A stretch of DNA of 64,000 nt from Bacteroidales bacterium. Its GTDB lineage: Bacteria > Bacteroidota > Bacteroidia > Bacteroidales > Lentimicrobiaceae. Shown here in pieces: positions 8,582 through 17,830 of the stretch (position 1 is the stretch's first letter; every line of letters begins with the position of its first letter). The stretch covers positions 1-64,000 of the forward strand of contig JAEUTG010000042.1 of assembly GCA_016788045.1 (NCBI GenBank). The letters are read 5' to 3'. Made by a program: the position numbers and the translations under genes. The notes beneath the pieces were generated by a model. It was not told the DNA's origin and made no database searches. It worked only from the letters and a program-made list of their open reading frames with translations.

Positions 8582-9022
8582 TTATCCCCCGAATATCCCC
8601 CTGATCTTACCAAGGACATCTCCTCCACCTTTTCCGGTCAGCGACCCGATGATGCCTTCAAGATCAATGCTTGAGTCGTTCGGGTCGTTGGTTTTGCTTT
8701 TCAGTTTATCCATCACCACTGGAACAATCTGCTGTACGATGTTCCCGGCTGCAGCCTGGTCAATCCCGAATTTCTTCATCAGGTCTCCGGCAACACCGGA
8801 AGTCAGGTTTTGGATGACCGGACTTGATGAAACCTGACCACTCCCTTTAAAGATATCGAGGATGGAATCCAAGCCTCCTCCGGCCTGGCCTTTCAGACTG
8901 TTCATGATTGATCCGGCAGCGGTTTCAATGGCCTCTTCGTTGCGCTCATCCGGAATAACCGGATTTTTTACAATAGCCTGACCGGCATTTTCTTTTACCA
9001 ATTGCAGAAGTTGTTCAAACAT
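8582..9022 (-). CDS. DUF937/YidB-like protein
   Basis: A 146-residue protein from ATG at 9022 (MFEQLLQLVKENAGQAIV). An upstream in-frame ATG at 9052 would add ten residues of poor quality and is not preferred. The sequence has glycine/serine-rich segments and repeated amphipathic helices (AAGSIMNSLKGQAGGGLDS, ending GGGDVLGKIRGIFGG), typical of DUF937-type proteins whose function is not established. No signal peptide or membrane segment is seen. It stands alone, divergent from the CobW gene and next to the repeat array. Confidence 0.65.
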   Translation of the reverse strand: MFEQLLQLVKENAGQAIVKNPVIPDERNEEAIETAAGSIMNSLKGQAGGGLDSILDIFKGSGQVSSSPVIQNLTSGVAGDLMKKFGIDQAAAGNIVQQIVPVVMDKLKSKTNDPNDSSIDLEGIIGSLTGKGGGDVLGKIRGIFGG

Positions 9023-9151
9023 AATGGTTGTTTTTGGTAAGTGTATCAACAAAGATCTGAAGCTTAGGTTCTCCCTTCCGTAAAGATGTGATGAAGTCGA
9101 TTCATCTTTTCGCTGTAAGGGCCACCGTGGTGAAGGCTGGCCGGCATTTCT

Positions 9152-9159
9152 TACCTTTG
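9152..9159 (+). promoter_or_regulatory. -7 box of the CobW-family gene
   Basis: TACCTTTG matches TAnnTTTG and lies 14 bases before the ATG at 9174, so the leader would be very short. No clear TTG is seen at the expected upstream distance. Confidence 0.4.
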
Positions 9160-9173
9160 CCGAAAATTAATGC

Positions 9174-10238
9174 ATGTACGACTATACCGATGACGACCGC
9201 CTGCCGGTAACCATTCTGACCGGTTTTCTGGGAGCCGGCAAAACCACCCTGCTCAACAACCTGATCAAAACCGGCCCGGATAAGAAGTTTGCTGTAATTG
9301 AAAATGAATTCGGTGAAATCTCCATCGACAACGACCTGATTGTAGGAGTTGAAAACGACAACATATTCGAAATGTCAAATGGCTGCATCTGTTGTACCCT
9401 CAACGGTGACCTGGCTGAGCTGCTGTTCGATATCCTCAACATCCGCCATAAGCTTACGCACATGGTGGTCGAAACCACCGGTATTGCCGACCCGTCAACC
9501 GTGGTGCAGGCATTTATGTCGTCGGAACAGATCGAGATGTTTTACCGCATCGACAGCGTGGTTTGCCTGGTGGATGCGCGCAACATCAAAGCCATTGCTG
9601 CTGATACGGAGATGGCTGCCAAGCAGATCACCTACGCCGATACCATTGTGCTGAATAAAACAGATCTGGTGGATGAAGCTACCCTGGCGGCAGCAGAGGA
9701 GCTTGTAAGAACCTACAATCCATTCGCGAAAATTATCCGCTGCAGTTTTGGCATGATTGACCCTGAGGCCTTGCTGGATACCTGGGCCTATGCCCCGCCG
9801 GTAATTGAGTCCTTCTCACTGGATGCATCGCGGATGAAATTGTCTTCCGGTGTGCTGAAACCGGCCGGATTTGCCCTGGTACAGAAGCAGCAGACCCCGC
9901 TGGCGCATGACATCGAATCGCACAGCTATACCTTTACCCGCGATTTTGATCCGCACAAGTTCAATTTCTGGCTCGACCACCTGATTGAGTATTACGGGGC
10001 CGGCATCTACCGCATCAAAGGCATTGTGAGTTTCGCCGGGGTGGCTCAGAAAGTAGTGGTTCAATCGGTGCGCGACCACATCATGATTTCAGCCGGTGAA
10101 AACTGGCAAGCGGATGAAAGCCGCAGCAGCAGAATTATCTTCATCGGAAAGCAGCTGAGCCACCTGAGGCTGGAAGAGAGCCTGGTGGAATTGCTGGGAG
10201 GCGACCTGCAGCAGAGTGTAAACCTGCTTCAGCGCTGA
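9174..10238 (+). CDS. CobW/COG0523-family GTP-dependent metallochaperone
   Basis: A 354-residue G3E-family GTPase. The P-loop is GFLGAGKTT at 17-25, the family metal-binding motif GCICC is at 70-74 (C71, C73, C74), followed by ETTG and the guanine-specificity motif NKTD. A CobW C-terminal domain occupies roughly 230-350. Members deliver zinc, cobalt or other metals to client proteins with GTP hydrolysis. The client cannot be told here: no zinc-uptake genes or Zur-like box were seen. It converges on metF, with the two stop codons directly adjacent. The neighbour metH needs both zinc and cobalamin, which makes a link conceivable but unproven. Confidence 0.85.
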   Translation: MYDYTDDDRLPVTILTGFLGAGKTTLLNNLIKTGPDKKFAVIENEFGEISIDNDLIVGVENDNIFEMSNGCICCTLNGDLAELLFDILNIRHKLTHMVVETTGIADPSTVVQAFMSSEQIEMFYRIDSVVCLVDARNIKAIAADTEMAAKQITYADTIVLNKTDLVDEATLAAAEELVRTYNPFAKIIRCSFGMIDPEALLDTWAYAPPVIESFSLDASRMKLSSGVLKPAGFALVQKQQTPLAHDIESHSYTFTRDFDPHKFNFWLDHLIEYYGAGIYRIKGIVSFAGVAQKVVVQSVRDHIMISAGENWQADESRSSRIIFIGKQLSHLRLEESLVELLGGDLQQSVNLLQR

Positions 10239-11195
10239 TCAGAAGACAGCCCTGGCAATCTGCTGTATATTGTCGCTCTTCCCCATCGAATAGAAGTGCA
10301 GCACCGGTACCCCCGAACGGATAAGCCCGCGGCTCTGCTCAATGGCCCATTCTACGCCCAGTTGCCTGATCTGTCTGTTGTCGGTGCATTTTTCGGCCTC
10401 CTTAACGAGATCTTCGGGCAGGTCGATGGAGAATGTTCTGGGTAGTGCCGACAACTGGGCCCGCGTTGACAATGGTTTAAGTCCGGGAATGATCGGCACG
10501 GAAATCCCGGCTTCGCGGCAGGCTTTCTCAAAACGGAAAAAAGCAGCATTGTCGAAAAACATCTGGGTTACAATGTAACTGGCACCGGCATCGATTTTCT
10601 CCTTCAGGTGCTGAATGTCGGTAGCAAGGTTGGGTGATTCGGCATGTTTTTCAGGATAGCCGGCAACCCCGATGCAGAAACCGGTGGGGTTGGGGTTGAT
10701 GATGTCTTCTTCGAGATAAACACCGCGGTTCATGTCAACGGCCTGCTTCACCAGTTCAAGGGCATACCGGTTGCCGCCGGGTTCAGGCCGGAATGATTTT
10801 TCCCCGGCCGGGTTGTCACCCCGGATCAGCAGGATGTTGTCGATGCCAAGAAAATAAAGGTCAATGAGCGCATTTTCTGTCTCCTCGCGGGTAAAACCAC
10901 CACAGATCAGGTGGGGAACAACATCCACATTGTACTTGAACTTTATTGCTGCAGAAATGCCCACCGTACCGGGCCGCTTGCGGATGGTCCTCCGTTCGAG
11001 CAGGCCATCGGCCCTTTCCTTGTAGATGATCTCTTCCCGGTGATAAGTTACGTCAATGCAACAGGGGTCAAACTCAATCAGGGGGTCGATGGTCTGGCTG
11101 GTTGAATCGAAATTTTCGCCTTTCAGCGGAGGGAGCAGCTCAAAACTGAAAAGGGTCCGTTCGCCGCGATTCGCTATATGTTCGGTAAGTTTCAT
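10239..11195 (-). CDS. metF: 5,10-methylenetetrahydrofolate reductase
   Basis: A 318-residue flavoprotein that reduces methylene-THF to 5-methyl-THF, the methyl donor for MetH. Characteristic segments are FSFELLPPLKG near the N-terminus (catalytic glutamate), DVTYH, LIRGDNP, GVAGYPEKH, and TQMFFDN near 205-215. It starts 63 bp after metH on the same strand and is probably co-transcribed, so it should fall under the same SAM riboswitch. Length and motifs are normal for the family. The pair makes the last two steps of methionine formation. Confidence 0.95.
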   Translation of the reverse strand: MKLTEHIANRGERTLFSFELLPPLKGENFDSTSQTIDPLIEFDPCCIDVTYHREEIIYKERADGLLERRTIRKRPGTVGISAAIKFKYNVDVVPHLICGGFTREETENALIDLYFLGIDNILLIRGDNPAGEKSFRPEPGGNRYALELVKQAVDMNRGVYLEEDIINPNPTGFCIGVAGYPEKHAESPNLATDIQHLKEKIDAGASYIVTQMFFDNAAFFRFEKACREAGISVPIIPGLKPLSTRAQLSALPRTFSIDLPEDLVKEAEKCTDNRQIRQLGVEWAIEQSRGLIRSGVPVLHFYSMGKSDNIQQIARAVF

Positions 11196-11258
11196 CAGAA
11201 TGGTTCAGTAATTCAGTTTTAATGTTAAAGTTTGTCCGGGCAGGTGCCGCAGTATGGT

Positions 11259-14200
11259 TCAGTAGTTCAGGTTCTGCGCCAGCAGTTTTTCAACATCAGC
11301 AACAGAGAGTTTTTTTCGCCGGGCATAGTCAGCCACCTGATCGGTGCTGATGCGCCCAACGTTAAAGTACTGGGAGCCGGGGTGGGAGAAATAATACCCG
11401 CAAACCGAGGCTGCCGGATACATGGCATAATTTTCAGTCAGGTGTATGCCCGACTTCTCAACATCCAGCAGGTCGAAGAGTTTGCGTTTCTCGCTGTGTT
11501 CCGGACAGGCGGGATAGCCCGGCGCAGGTCGGGTGCCCTGATACCCTTCCACCAGTATCTGCTCCAGCTTCAGGTTCTCATCGGGTGCATACCCCCAGTA
11601 TTCCTTACGCACGTAGAGATGAAGCACTTCGGCGAAGGCTTCGGCCAGCCGGTCGGCTAAAATTTTGATCATGATGGCCGAGTAGTCATCGTTTTCAGCA
11701 ACGTATTTTTCGGCATGTTGCTCAATTCCAAGGCCCGCTGTCACAGCAAAGAATCCGATGTAATCCTTCAAACCGGAATCGCCCGGGGCAACAAAATCAG
11801 CCAGGCACAGGTTGTGAACGCCTGTTTCTTTCTCTTCCTGGTTTCTGAGAAAATGGAAGGTTCCGATGGGGTTATCCGATGCCTCACCGTACAGGTGAAC
11901 GCTCTCATTTTCAGAGTTGGCCGGGAACAGGCCGATCACTCCGTCGGCCCTCACCAGTTTCTCATCAATGATGCGTTTCAGGATCACCTGGGCGTCGTTG
12001 AACAGCTTGCGGGCTTCGGTTCCTTTGGCCGGATCGTCAAAAATATCGGGGTATCTGGCCCCGATCTTCCAGGCATAGAAGAAATAGGTCCAGTCGATGT
12101 AGCGGCTGATCTCTTCAAGGGGCCAGTCGGTGAAACGGGTGATTCCGGTTTTTTTCGGAACCGGCGGGGTGTAGTTGTTCCAGTCGGGAAGGAAGCGGTT
12201 TGCCCGGGCTGTTTCAAGCGGGATGTAAGCGACTCCCGCGCGGGTATTGAGGTGCTTCTGCCTCAGGCCTTCGAATCGTTCACGCAACGAGGCGGTGAAG
12301 GCCGGTTTCTGATCGGCCGACAGCAAGGCAGCAACCACCGAAGTGGCCCTGCTGGCATCCCGCACATGAACCACAGGTTCGGAGTAGTGCGGCGCAATTT
12401 TCACCGCGGTGTGCATCTCGCTGGTGGTGGCACCTCCGATAAGCAAGGGCACCTTAAGACCTGCCTTCTCAAGTTCAGCAGCTACATGCGCCATCTCTTC
12501 AAGCGAGGGCGTAATCAGTCCGCTAAGGCCGATGATGTCAACCTTATGCAGGATAGCCTGTTCCACGATGCGGGCTGCAGGAACCATTACCCCGAGGTCG
12601 ACCACTTCATAATTGTTGCAGCCCAGAACCACCCCCACGATGTTTTTACCGATGTCGTGCACATCTCCCTTTACGGTAGCCATCAGCACCTTTCCGGCAG
12701 AATGACTTCCGCCCTCCGTCTTTTCGGCTTCGAGGTAGGGGAGCAGCACTGCCACCGCTTTTTTCATGACCCGCGCACTCTTCACGACCTGTGGAAGAAA
12801 CATCTTGCCTTCGCCGAACAGGTCGCCCACGATGTTCATGCCTTTCATCAGCGGTCCTTCGATCACATCCAGCGACCGGGGGTACTGTGGCCTGATCTCT
12901 TCAACATCTGCGGCAATGTGGGCGTCAATGCCATGAACCAGGGCATGCGAAATCCGTTCCTCTGCCGGCAGTAACCTCCAGGCTTCAGTTTTCTCTTCAC
13001 GGGCGCTCTCCTTTCCCATGCCGGCTGCATAGGCGGTTAAACGTTCAGTAGCATCGCTGCGCCGGTTGAAAATCACATCTTCAATCATTTCAAGCTCGGC
13101 CGGGTCAATGTCGCTGTACACCGGCAGGTTTCCGGCGTTCACAATGCCCATATCCATGCCGGCTTTCACAGCATGAAACAGGAAAACGGAGTGCATGGTT
13201 TCGCGCAGTTTCTCGTTTCCCCTGAAGGAGAACGATAGGTTGCTGATGCCTCCGCTTACCCTGGCGTGAGGAAGGTTTTGTCTGATCCAGACAACGGATT
13301 TCAGGAAATCCACAGCATAGGTGTTGTGCTCTTCGATGCCGGTGGCCACCGTAAGAATGTTCGGATCGAAGATAATGTCCTGAGGCGGGAAACCAGCTTT
13401 TTCTGTCAGCAGGTTGTAGGCCCTGCTGCAGATTTCGGTGCGGCGTTCAAAAGTGGTGGCCTGACCCTGTTCATCAAAGGCCATAACCACCACGGCAGCT
13501 CCGTAATTTCTTACCAGTCGGGCATGGTGCAGAAAGGCTTCTTCGCCCTCCTTGAGGCTGATGGAGTTGACGATTGCTTTGCCCTGAAGGCATTTCAGCC
13601 CTGCTTCGATCACACTCCATTTGGAGGAGTCGATCATCACCGGAACGCGGGCAATTTCGGGTTCGGCCATCAGCAGGTTCAGGAACCTGACCATCGCTTT
13701 TTCGGCATCGAGCAGGGCGTCGTCCATGTTGATGTCGATCACCTGAGCGCCGGATTCAACCTGTTGCCGGGCTATTTCGAGGGCTTCGTCGTATTTTTCT
13801 TCACGGATGAGCCTGGCAAATTTCCGTGAGCCGGAAACGTTGGTGCGTTCTCCGATGTTGATGAAGTTGCTGCCCTCGAACGTTTGCAGTGGTTCAAGTC
13901 CGCTGAGGGTGAGGGTGGCTGGGATTACGGGTCGTGGCCTCACAGCCTGTGTGCCGGCCAGACGGGCAAGCTCACGGATGTGGTCAGGCGTGGTGCCGCA
14001 GCAGCCCCCGATGATGTTCACTGAGCGGCTGCTCAGCATGGGTTTCATATGCCCGGCCATGGTATGCGGCGATTCGTCGTATTCGCCAAACTGGTTGGGC
14101 AGCCCGGCATTCGGGTAGGCACTCACATAAAACGGCGACTTTTCCGAAAGTTCTTCGATAAACGGCCGCAGCTGCTCTGCCCCGAGTGAACAGTTAAAGC

Positions 14201-14924
14201 CGATGCTCAGCAGGTCGATATGGGATACAGAGTGAAGAAAGGCCTCGAGGGTCTGGCCTGAAAGTGTCCGTCCGCTGAGGTCGGTAATGGTTCCGGATAC
14301 CATCACCGGGAGTTTCAGGTTTCTTTCTTTCAGCACGTTGTTGATGGCAAACAGGGCTGCTTTGGCGTTCAGGGTATCGAAGATGGTTTCAACCAACAAC
14401 AGGTCTGCACCGCCGTCGATCAGTCCCCGGGCTTGTTCGCTGTATGCGTCTACCAGATCGTCGAAGGTCACGGCCCGGTATCCGGGATCGTTCACATCGG
14501 GCGACATGGAAGCGGTTTTGTTGGTCGGTCCCAGGGCTCCGGCCACAAAGCGCGGCTTCTGCGGATCGGCCCGGGTAAAGTCATCGGCTGCCCTGCAGGC
14601 TATTTCTGCCGCCGCCCGGTTGATCTCATAGACCAGCCCTTCCATCCGGTAATCAGCCATGGAGATGCTGGTGCCGTTGAACGTATTGGTTTCAATAATG
14701 TCGGCTCCTGCTTCCAGATAGGCCTGGTGAATTTCTAGGATGATATCGGGACGGGTAAGGCAGAGCAGGTCGTTGTTGCCCTTCAGGTCAACCGGATGAT
14801 TCTGGAAACGCTCACCCCTGTAATCTTCCTCCTTGAGCCGGTACTTCTGTATCATGGTACCCATGGCGCCATCGAGCACCAGGATGCGTTTTTCAAGTTC
14901 CCTGCGGATATTTTTATCTTTCAT
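11259..14924 (-). CDS. metH: cobalamin-dependent methionine synthase
   Basis: A full-length MetH of 1221 residues. Domains in order: homocysteine-binding barrel ([10 protein letters not shown] at the start, [11 protein letters not shown], zinc-ligand [11 protein letters not shown] near 325-335), pterin-binding barrel ([12 protein letters not shown] near 375), B12-binding module with [15 protein letters not shown] near 745-760, and the C-terminal SAM-binding activation domain ending near [11 protein letters not shown] 14924 ([13 protein letters not shown]) is chosen because the homology begins there; the frame is open for 36 further codons, but these overlap the leader. A SAM-I riboswitch about 107 nt upstream should shut the gene down when SAM is plentiful. 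metF follows. Confidence 0.97.
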   Translation of the reverse strand: MKDKNIRRELEKRILVLDGAMGTMIQKYRLKEEDYRGERFQNHPVDLKGNNDLLCLTRPDIILEIHQAYLEAGADIIETNTFNGTSISMADYRMEGLVYEINRAAAEIACRAADDFTRADPQKPRFVAGALGPTNKTASMSPDVNDPGYRAVTFDDLVDAYSEQARGLIDGGADLLLVETIFDTLNAKAALFAINNVLKERNLKLPVMVSGTITDLSGRTLSGQTLEAFLHSVSHIDLLSIGFNCSLGAEQLRPFIEELSEKSPFYVSAYPNAGLPNQFGEYDESPHTMAGHMKPMLSSRSVNIIGGCCGTTPDHIRELARLAGTQAVRPRPVIPATLTLSGLEPLQTFEGSNFINIGERTNVSGSRKFARLIREEKYDEALEIARQQVESGAQVIDINMDDALLDAEKAMVRFLNLLMAEPEIARVPVMIDSSKWSVIEAGLKCLQGKAIVNSISLKEGEEAFLHHARLVRNYGAAVVVMAFDEQGQATTFERRTEICSRAYNLLTEKAGFPPQDIIFDPNILTVATGIEEHNTYAVDFLKSVVWIRQNLPHARVSGGISNLSFSFRGNEKLRETMHSVFLFHAVKAGMDMGIVNAGNLPVYSDIDPAELEMIEDVIFNRRSDATERLTAYAAGMGKESAREEKTEAWRLLPAEERISHALVHGIDAHIAADVEEIRPQYPRSLDVIEGPLMKGMNIVGDLFGEGKMFLPQVVKSARVMKKAVAVLLPYLEAEKTEGGSHSAGKVLMATVKGDVHDIGKNIVGVVLGCNNYEVVDLGVMVPAARIVEQAILHKVDIIGLSGLITPSLEEMAHVAAELEKAGLKVPLLIGGATTSEMHTAVKIAPHYSEPVVHVRDASRATSVVAALLSADQKPAFTASLRERFEGLRQKHLNTRAGVAYIPLETARANRFLPDWNNYTPPVPKKTGITRFTDWPLEEISRYIDWTYFFYAWKIGARYPDIFDDPAKGTEARKLFNDAQVILKRIIDEKLVRADGVIGLFPANSENESVHLYGEASDNPIGTFHFLRNQEEKETGVHNLCLADFVAPGDSGLKDYIGFFAVTAGLGIEQHAEKYVAENDDYSAIMIKILADRLAEAFAEVLHLYVRKEYWGYAPDENLKLEQILVEGYQGTRPAPGYPACPEHSEKRKLFDLLDVEKSGIHLTENYAMYPAASVCGYYFSHPGSQYFNVGRISTDQVADYARRKKLSVADVEKLLAQNLNY

Positions 14925-14986
14925 ATTCTCAGTTTTCCGGTACGGCAGGAGTCGGCGCGACCATGCGTACATTTTATGATTAAGCA

Positions 14987-15029
14987 AAACACAATGAGAA
15001 TAGCCGGATTCTGCAATGCAATTGTGTTT
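14987..15029 (-). promoter_or_regulatory. candidate expression-platform hairpin of the SAM riboswitch
   Basis: Perfect 9-bp arms 14987-14995 and 15021-15029 (in RNA AAACACAAU and AUUGUGUUU) start one base after the aptamer P1 helix. The 3' arm runs into UUUUGC, so it could act as a weak intrinsic terminator or as a switch partner. It lies about 60 nt before the metH start. Confidence 0.5.
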
Positions 15030-15030
15030 C

Positions 15031-15138
15031 AATTATAATTTCCCTGTGAAGGGAACAGGTTTTGGCACCGTTTCTGCCGGTAAGCAAATGGTTGCCAGAG
15101 GTTCACTGAGCCTGGTCTCTCCCCTCTTCTTTATAATT
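15031..15138 (-). promoter_or_regulatory. SAM-I (S-box) riboswitch aptamer upstream of metH-metF
   Basis: Read on the minus strand, the P1 arms AATTATAA (15131-15138) and TTATAATT (15031-15038) pair perfectly. Between them lie the S-box signatures GAGGGGAGAGACCAGGCTC, then TGAACCTCTGGCAACC, then GGTGCCAAAACCTG, in the correct order and spacing for a 108-nt aptamer. SAM-I RNAs bind S-adenosylmethionine and normally repress methionine genes. Position, strand and sequence all agree with control of metH. Confidence 0.9.
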
Positions 15139-15178
15139 CAAACATTTTTCCGGACAGGAAAGATGTTGTGTGATGGTG

Positions 15179-15208
15179 CAAAAATACAACCAAATTTAAG
15201 TGCTACAA
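15179..15208 (-). promoter_or_regulatory. promoter of the metH-metF operon
   Basis: On the minus strand TATTTTTG (15186-15179) fits TAnnTTTG and TTG (15208-15206) lies 19 bases upstream, the preferred spacing. The start site would fall near 15172, about 35 nt before the riboswitch. Confidence 0.6.
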
Positions 15209-15388
15209 CAGTTTTGCCCTCATTTTGTTTCACTGATTCCAGATGCTGTATTCTGAATAAACACTGTATCAGCTGATTCCGGCTATTTTTAACTTACAGA
15301 AATGACTATTGAACTAAGTAATGATTAAATTTGTTCAGAACATGTGTCAATCTGATTGCCCCTGTTGAATTAAAATAAAGTTACTGCC

Positions 15389-16684
15389 ATGAAAATTCTT
15401 ACCGGAATACTGCCCATACTTTCTGTTGTTTTCTTGCTCAATGTATTTCCGCTGGCTTCCCCTGCGCAGATTGTGGCCGATCATACGGTTGTAGCTGATT
15501 TTGATAAAATACCCCAGTCGTATCTGAACGAGGTAAAGAAAATGTGGGTGATTCTGGCTGGCGAATCTCATTCCAAGGGGTACCGTATTGGTTGTCAGTT
15601 GCTCGAGAATCTGGATCCCCGGTATCAGGTCAGTATCAAAGAATCGGGCACTCCCGAAGGTTACACCGATCAGCACCTGCGTTTCAGCCGGGCCACCTGG
15701 GGCGATTATACGAATGCCAGCGGATGGATTTACAATTACGGGGAGGAAGACTGGTTTACCAACGAAACCGCGGTTGCACGCACCAAAGCACATCTGACCT
15801 ATTGCAACACCCACAACCTTGCAATTGCTGCCATGGGTTTTGGCTGGTGCTGGGACATGACCGGCAACAACTGGCCTTCGGGCACCCCAGATCCGGTGTA
15901 CCAGGTGCGGTGGGCCGGAAGAACCGAGTATGGTCCGGAGGGAAGCCGCCGCTGGGGACTCGATGCAGGAGACTTTGACCTCACCGGCAACAGCGTAAGC
16001 ATGGATACATACCTCGATGCTACGCAGCAGTATGAGAACCATTGTGCTTCGAATGGTTATCCCACGAAGATATTCTACACCACAGGTCCGGTGGATGCCA
16101 ACGAAAACCTGGGTGAAAACGGCTATCAGCGACACATCAAGCATCAGTACATCCGCAATTTTGTGGTATCCTCACCGGGCAGATACCTGTTCGACTACGA
16201 CGATATCCTCTGCTGGAGCGATGCCGGAGAACGCCGGGAGATTACCTGGACCGACTATGCCGGGGTTACACAGACCTTTCAGGCCATTCATGCCGATAAC
16301 ATGCTCGATATGGATGGTACTTACACCGAGGATGGCGATCACATCGGTCAGCGGGGTGCCCTCAGACTGGCCAAAGCCTTCTGGTGGATGCTGGCCCGCA
16401 TGGCAGGCTGGGATGGAGAAACACTGGGCGTGAATGAAACAGATAAGCCCTGCAGGGTTACCATTCAGCCCAATCCGGTGTCGGATTATCTGGCAGTCAG
16501 GCTGGATGATTCTGTTCGTAACGGAAGCCTGGTGCTCACCGATATGAACGGAAGGGAAATCCTCAACCGCCCGCTGGCGGAAACAGGCAATGGCATCGAC
16601 ATGCGTGGATTTTCAGATGGGATGTATATTGTTAAGCTCATTTTTGACGATACAATGCAACTGCATAAAATCGTAAAAAACTGA
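15389..16684 (+). CDS. secreted SGNH-like hydrolase with T9SS sorting domain
   Basis: A 431-residue protein with an N-terminal signal peptide (MKILTGILPILSVVFLLNVF, cleavage near ASPAQ). The segment WVILAGESHSKG (S60, H61, S62) resembles SGNH block I, and DGDHIGQRGALRLAK supplies a D315-x-x-H318 pair like block V, so a lipase/esterase-type catalytic site is likely. The middle is rich in W, Y and G. The last 75 residues (TIQPNPVSDYLAV to GMYIVKLIF) are a T9SS type A domain, predicting export to the surface. It converges on the ATL gene 18 bp away. TAAATTTG at 15326-15333 may be its -7 box. Substrate unknown; the hydrolase call rests on two motifs. Confidence 0.65.
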   Translation: MKILTGILPILSVVFLLNVFPLASPAQIVADHTVVADFDKIPQSYLNEVKKMWVILAGESHSKGYRIGCQLLENLDPRYQVSIKESGTPEGYTDQHLRFSRATWGDYTNASGWIYNYGEEDWFTNETAVARTKAHLTYCNTHNLAIAAMGFGWCWDMTGNNWPSGTPDPVYQVRWAGRTEYGPEGSRRWGLDAGDFDLTGNSVSMDTYLDATQQYENHCASNGYPTKIFYTTGPVDANENLGENGYQRHIKHQYIRNFVVSSPGRYLFDYDDILCWSDAGERREITWTDYAGVTQTFQAIHADNMLDMDGTYTEDGDHIGQRGALRLAKAFWWMLARMAGWDGETLGVNETDKPCRVTIQPNPVSDYLAVRLDDSVRNGSLVLTDMNGREILNRPLAETGNGIDMRGFSDGMYIVKLIFDDTMQLHKIVKN

Positions 16685-16702
16685 TTTCCAGGTCCCGGAT
16701 GC

Positions 16703-17056
16703 TTAGATTTTCAGTTCCCGGGCAGGATCCCAGAAAATGGTTTTAAAATCCTTTATCTGGTTATTTTCTACAATAATACCCTCACTTTCAAGTAGTTGTT
16801 GCATCAATTCAGGGGCCCCGAAATGGTGCCTTCCGGTGAGTACGCCGATGCGGTTTACAACCCTGTGTGCCGGAATTGCTTCAGCCGATTGGTGTGAAGC
16901 ATTCATGGCCCAGCCCACCATGCGCGCCGATCCGCGGCTGCCCAGATAGTTGGCGATGGCGCCATAAGAGGTAGCCCGGCCATAGGGGATCAGTTTCACC
17001 ACCTCGTAAACATTCTCAAAGAAAGAGAATTCTGTATCGACTTTATAGTCAGCCAT
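16703..17056 (-). CDS. alkyltransferase-like (ATL/MGMT-fold) protein
   Basis: A 117-residue MGMT C-domain homologue: IPYGRATSYGAIA near 24-36, GSARMVGWAM, and IPAHRVVN where active methyltransferases have PCHRV. The catalytic cysteine is replaced by alanine, so it should bind alkylated guanine without repairing it and flag the lesion for nucleotide excision repair, as ATL proteins do. ATG 17056 overlaps the trmB stop as TGATG; a GTG one codon earlier is possible. Co-transcribed with trmB. Confidence 0.85.
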   Translation of the reverse strand: MADYKVDTEFSFFENVYEVVKLIPYGRATSYGAIANYLGSRGSARMVGWAMNASHQSAEAIPAHRVVNRIGVLTGRHHFGAPELMQQLLESEGIIVENNQIKDFKTIFWDPARELKI

Positions 17057-17715
17057 CACGAACTGATTCTGAATCTGAGGTATTTGATGGGTATGCCTTC
17101 AGCCAGGAATATTTTTTCGTAATGCGTCTGCGTGAGCATCACGTCCTCCTGAAGTCCGCTGTTGTAAAGATCAAAGGTATGCATCAGCAGCTCCAGCCCC
17201 TGCGCCTGGATGGTTTCAAGCGTATATTCGAAAAAGCCCGGGTTGTCAGTTTTCAGGTGCACAATGCTGCCGGGTTTGAGAATCTGCCGGTACCGGTCGA
17301 GAAACATTGGTGAGGTGAGTCTTTTGCGTGCCTTCTGAGGCTGGGGGTCGGGAAAGGTAATCCAGATGCCTGAAACTTCCTGATCAGCAAATGCTTTCAG
17401 AATCATATCGATACGCATTCTCAGGAAAGCAACATTGGTGTAGTGGTTTTCCTGTGCTGTTTTCGCACCTCTCCACATGCGGGCACCTTTGATATCAACC
17501 CCGATGTAATTATTCTGAGGGTACCGGGCTGCTAGTGCCGTGGTATATTCTCCTTTACCGCAGCCCAGTTCGAGGATAACCGGATGCGTATTTCCGAAAA
17601 ATGTGTTCCAGTTGCCTTTCTGACTGAAACCTGACTGAAGCTCATTGAAATCGGGCTGAAAAAGATGCCGGAAGGTTTTGTTCTCAGCAAATCGTTCGAG
17701 TTTTCTTTTTGCCAC
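17056..17715 (-). CDS. trmB: tRNA (guanine-N7)-methyltransferase
   Basis: A 219-residue SAM-dependent enzyme that methylates G46 in the tRNA variable loop. Motif I is LELGCGKGEYT near 48-58, the acidic end of beta-2 is in GVDIKG, and the family signature appears as FPDPQPQKARKRL near 124-136. LKTDNPGFFEYT follows. Length is normal for the Bacteroidota type. It lies 115 bp after the HU-SPOR gene and overlaps the ATL gene by one base at the stop. Confidence 0.95.
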   Translation of the reverse strand: MAKRKLERFAENKTFRHLFQPDFNELQSGFSQKGNWNTFFGNTHPVILELGCGKGEYTTALAARYPQNNYIGVDIKGARMWRGAKTAQENHYTNVAFLRMRIDMILKAFADQEVSGIWITFPDPQPQKARKRLTSPMFLDRYRQILKPGSIVHLKTDNPGFFEYTLETIQAQGLELLMHTFDLYNSGLQEDVMLTQTHYEKIFLAEGIPIKYLRFRISS

Positions 17716-17830
17716 TTAACGTTGTTGTTGAGATTTATGCAAAGTATTCCACCGGTTGAGCGCAGAGCCGTGAATGCCTGGAGCATCAGCCGGCAGCATG
17801 AACGGAACCATAGTTTGGGGTGTGATTAGC

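Noticed and set aside
11715-12974. 419-codon open frame opposite metH
   Set aside because: It is antisense to highly conserved metH sequence and reads as a codon-bias shadow.
14925-15138. Cobalamin riboswitch for metH
   Set aside because: No B12-box sequence; the conserved words and helices are those of a SAM-I aptamer.
15016-15276. 86-codon plus-strand frame over the SAM riboswitch
   Set aside because: The region is explained by the riboswitch and promoter on the other strand, and the peptide is not protein-like.
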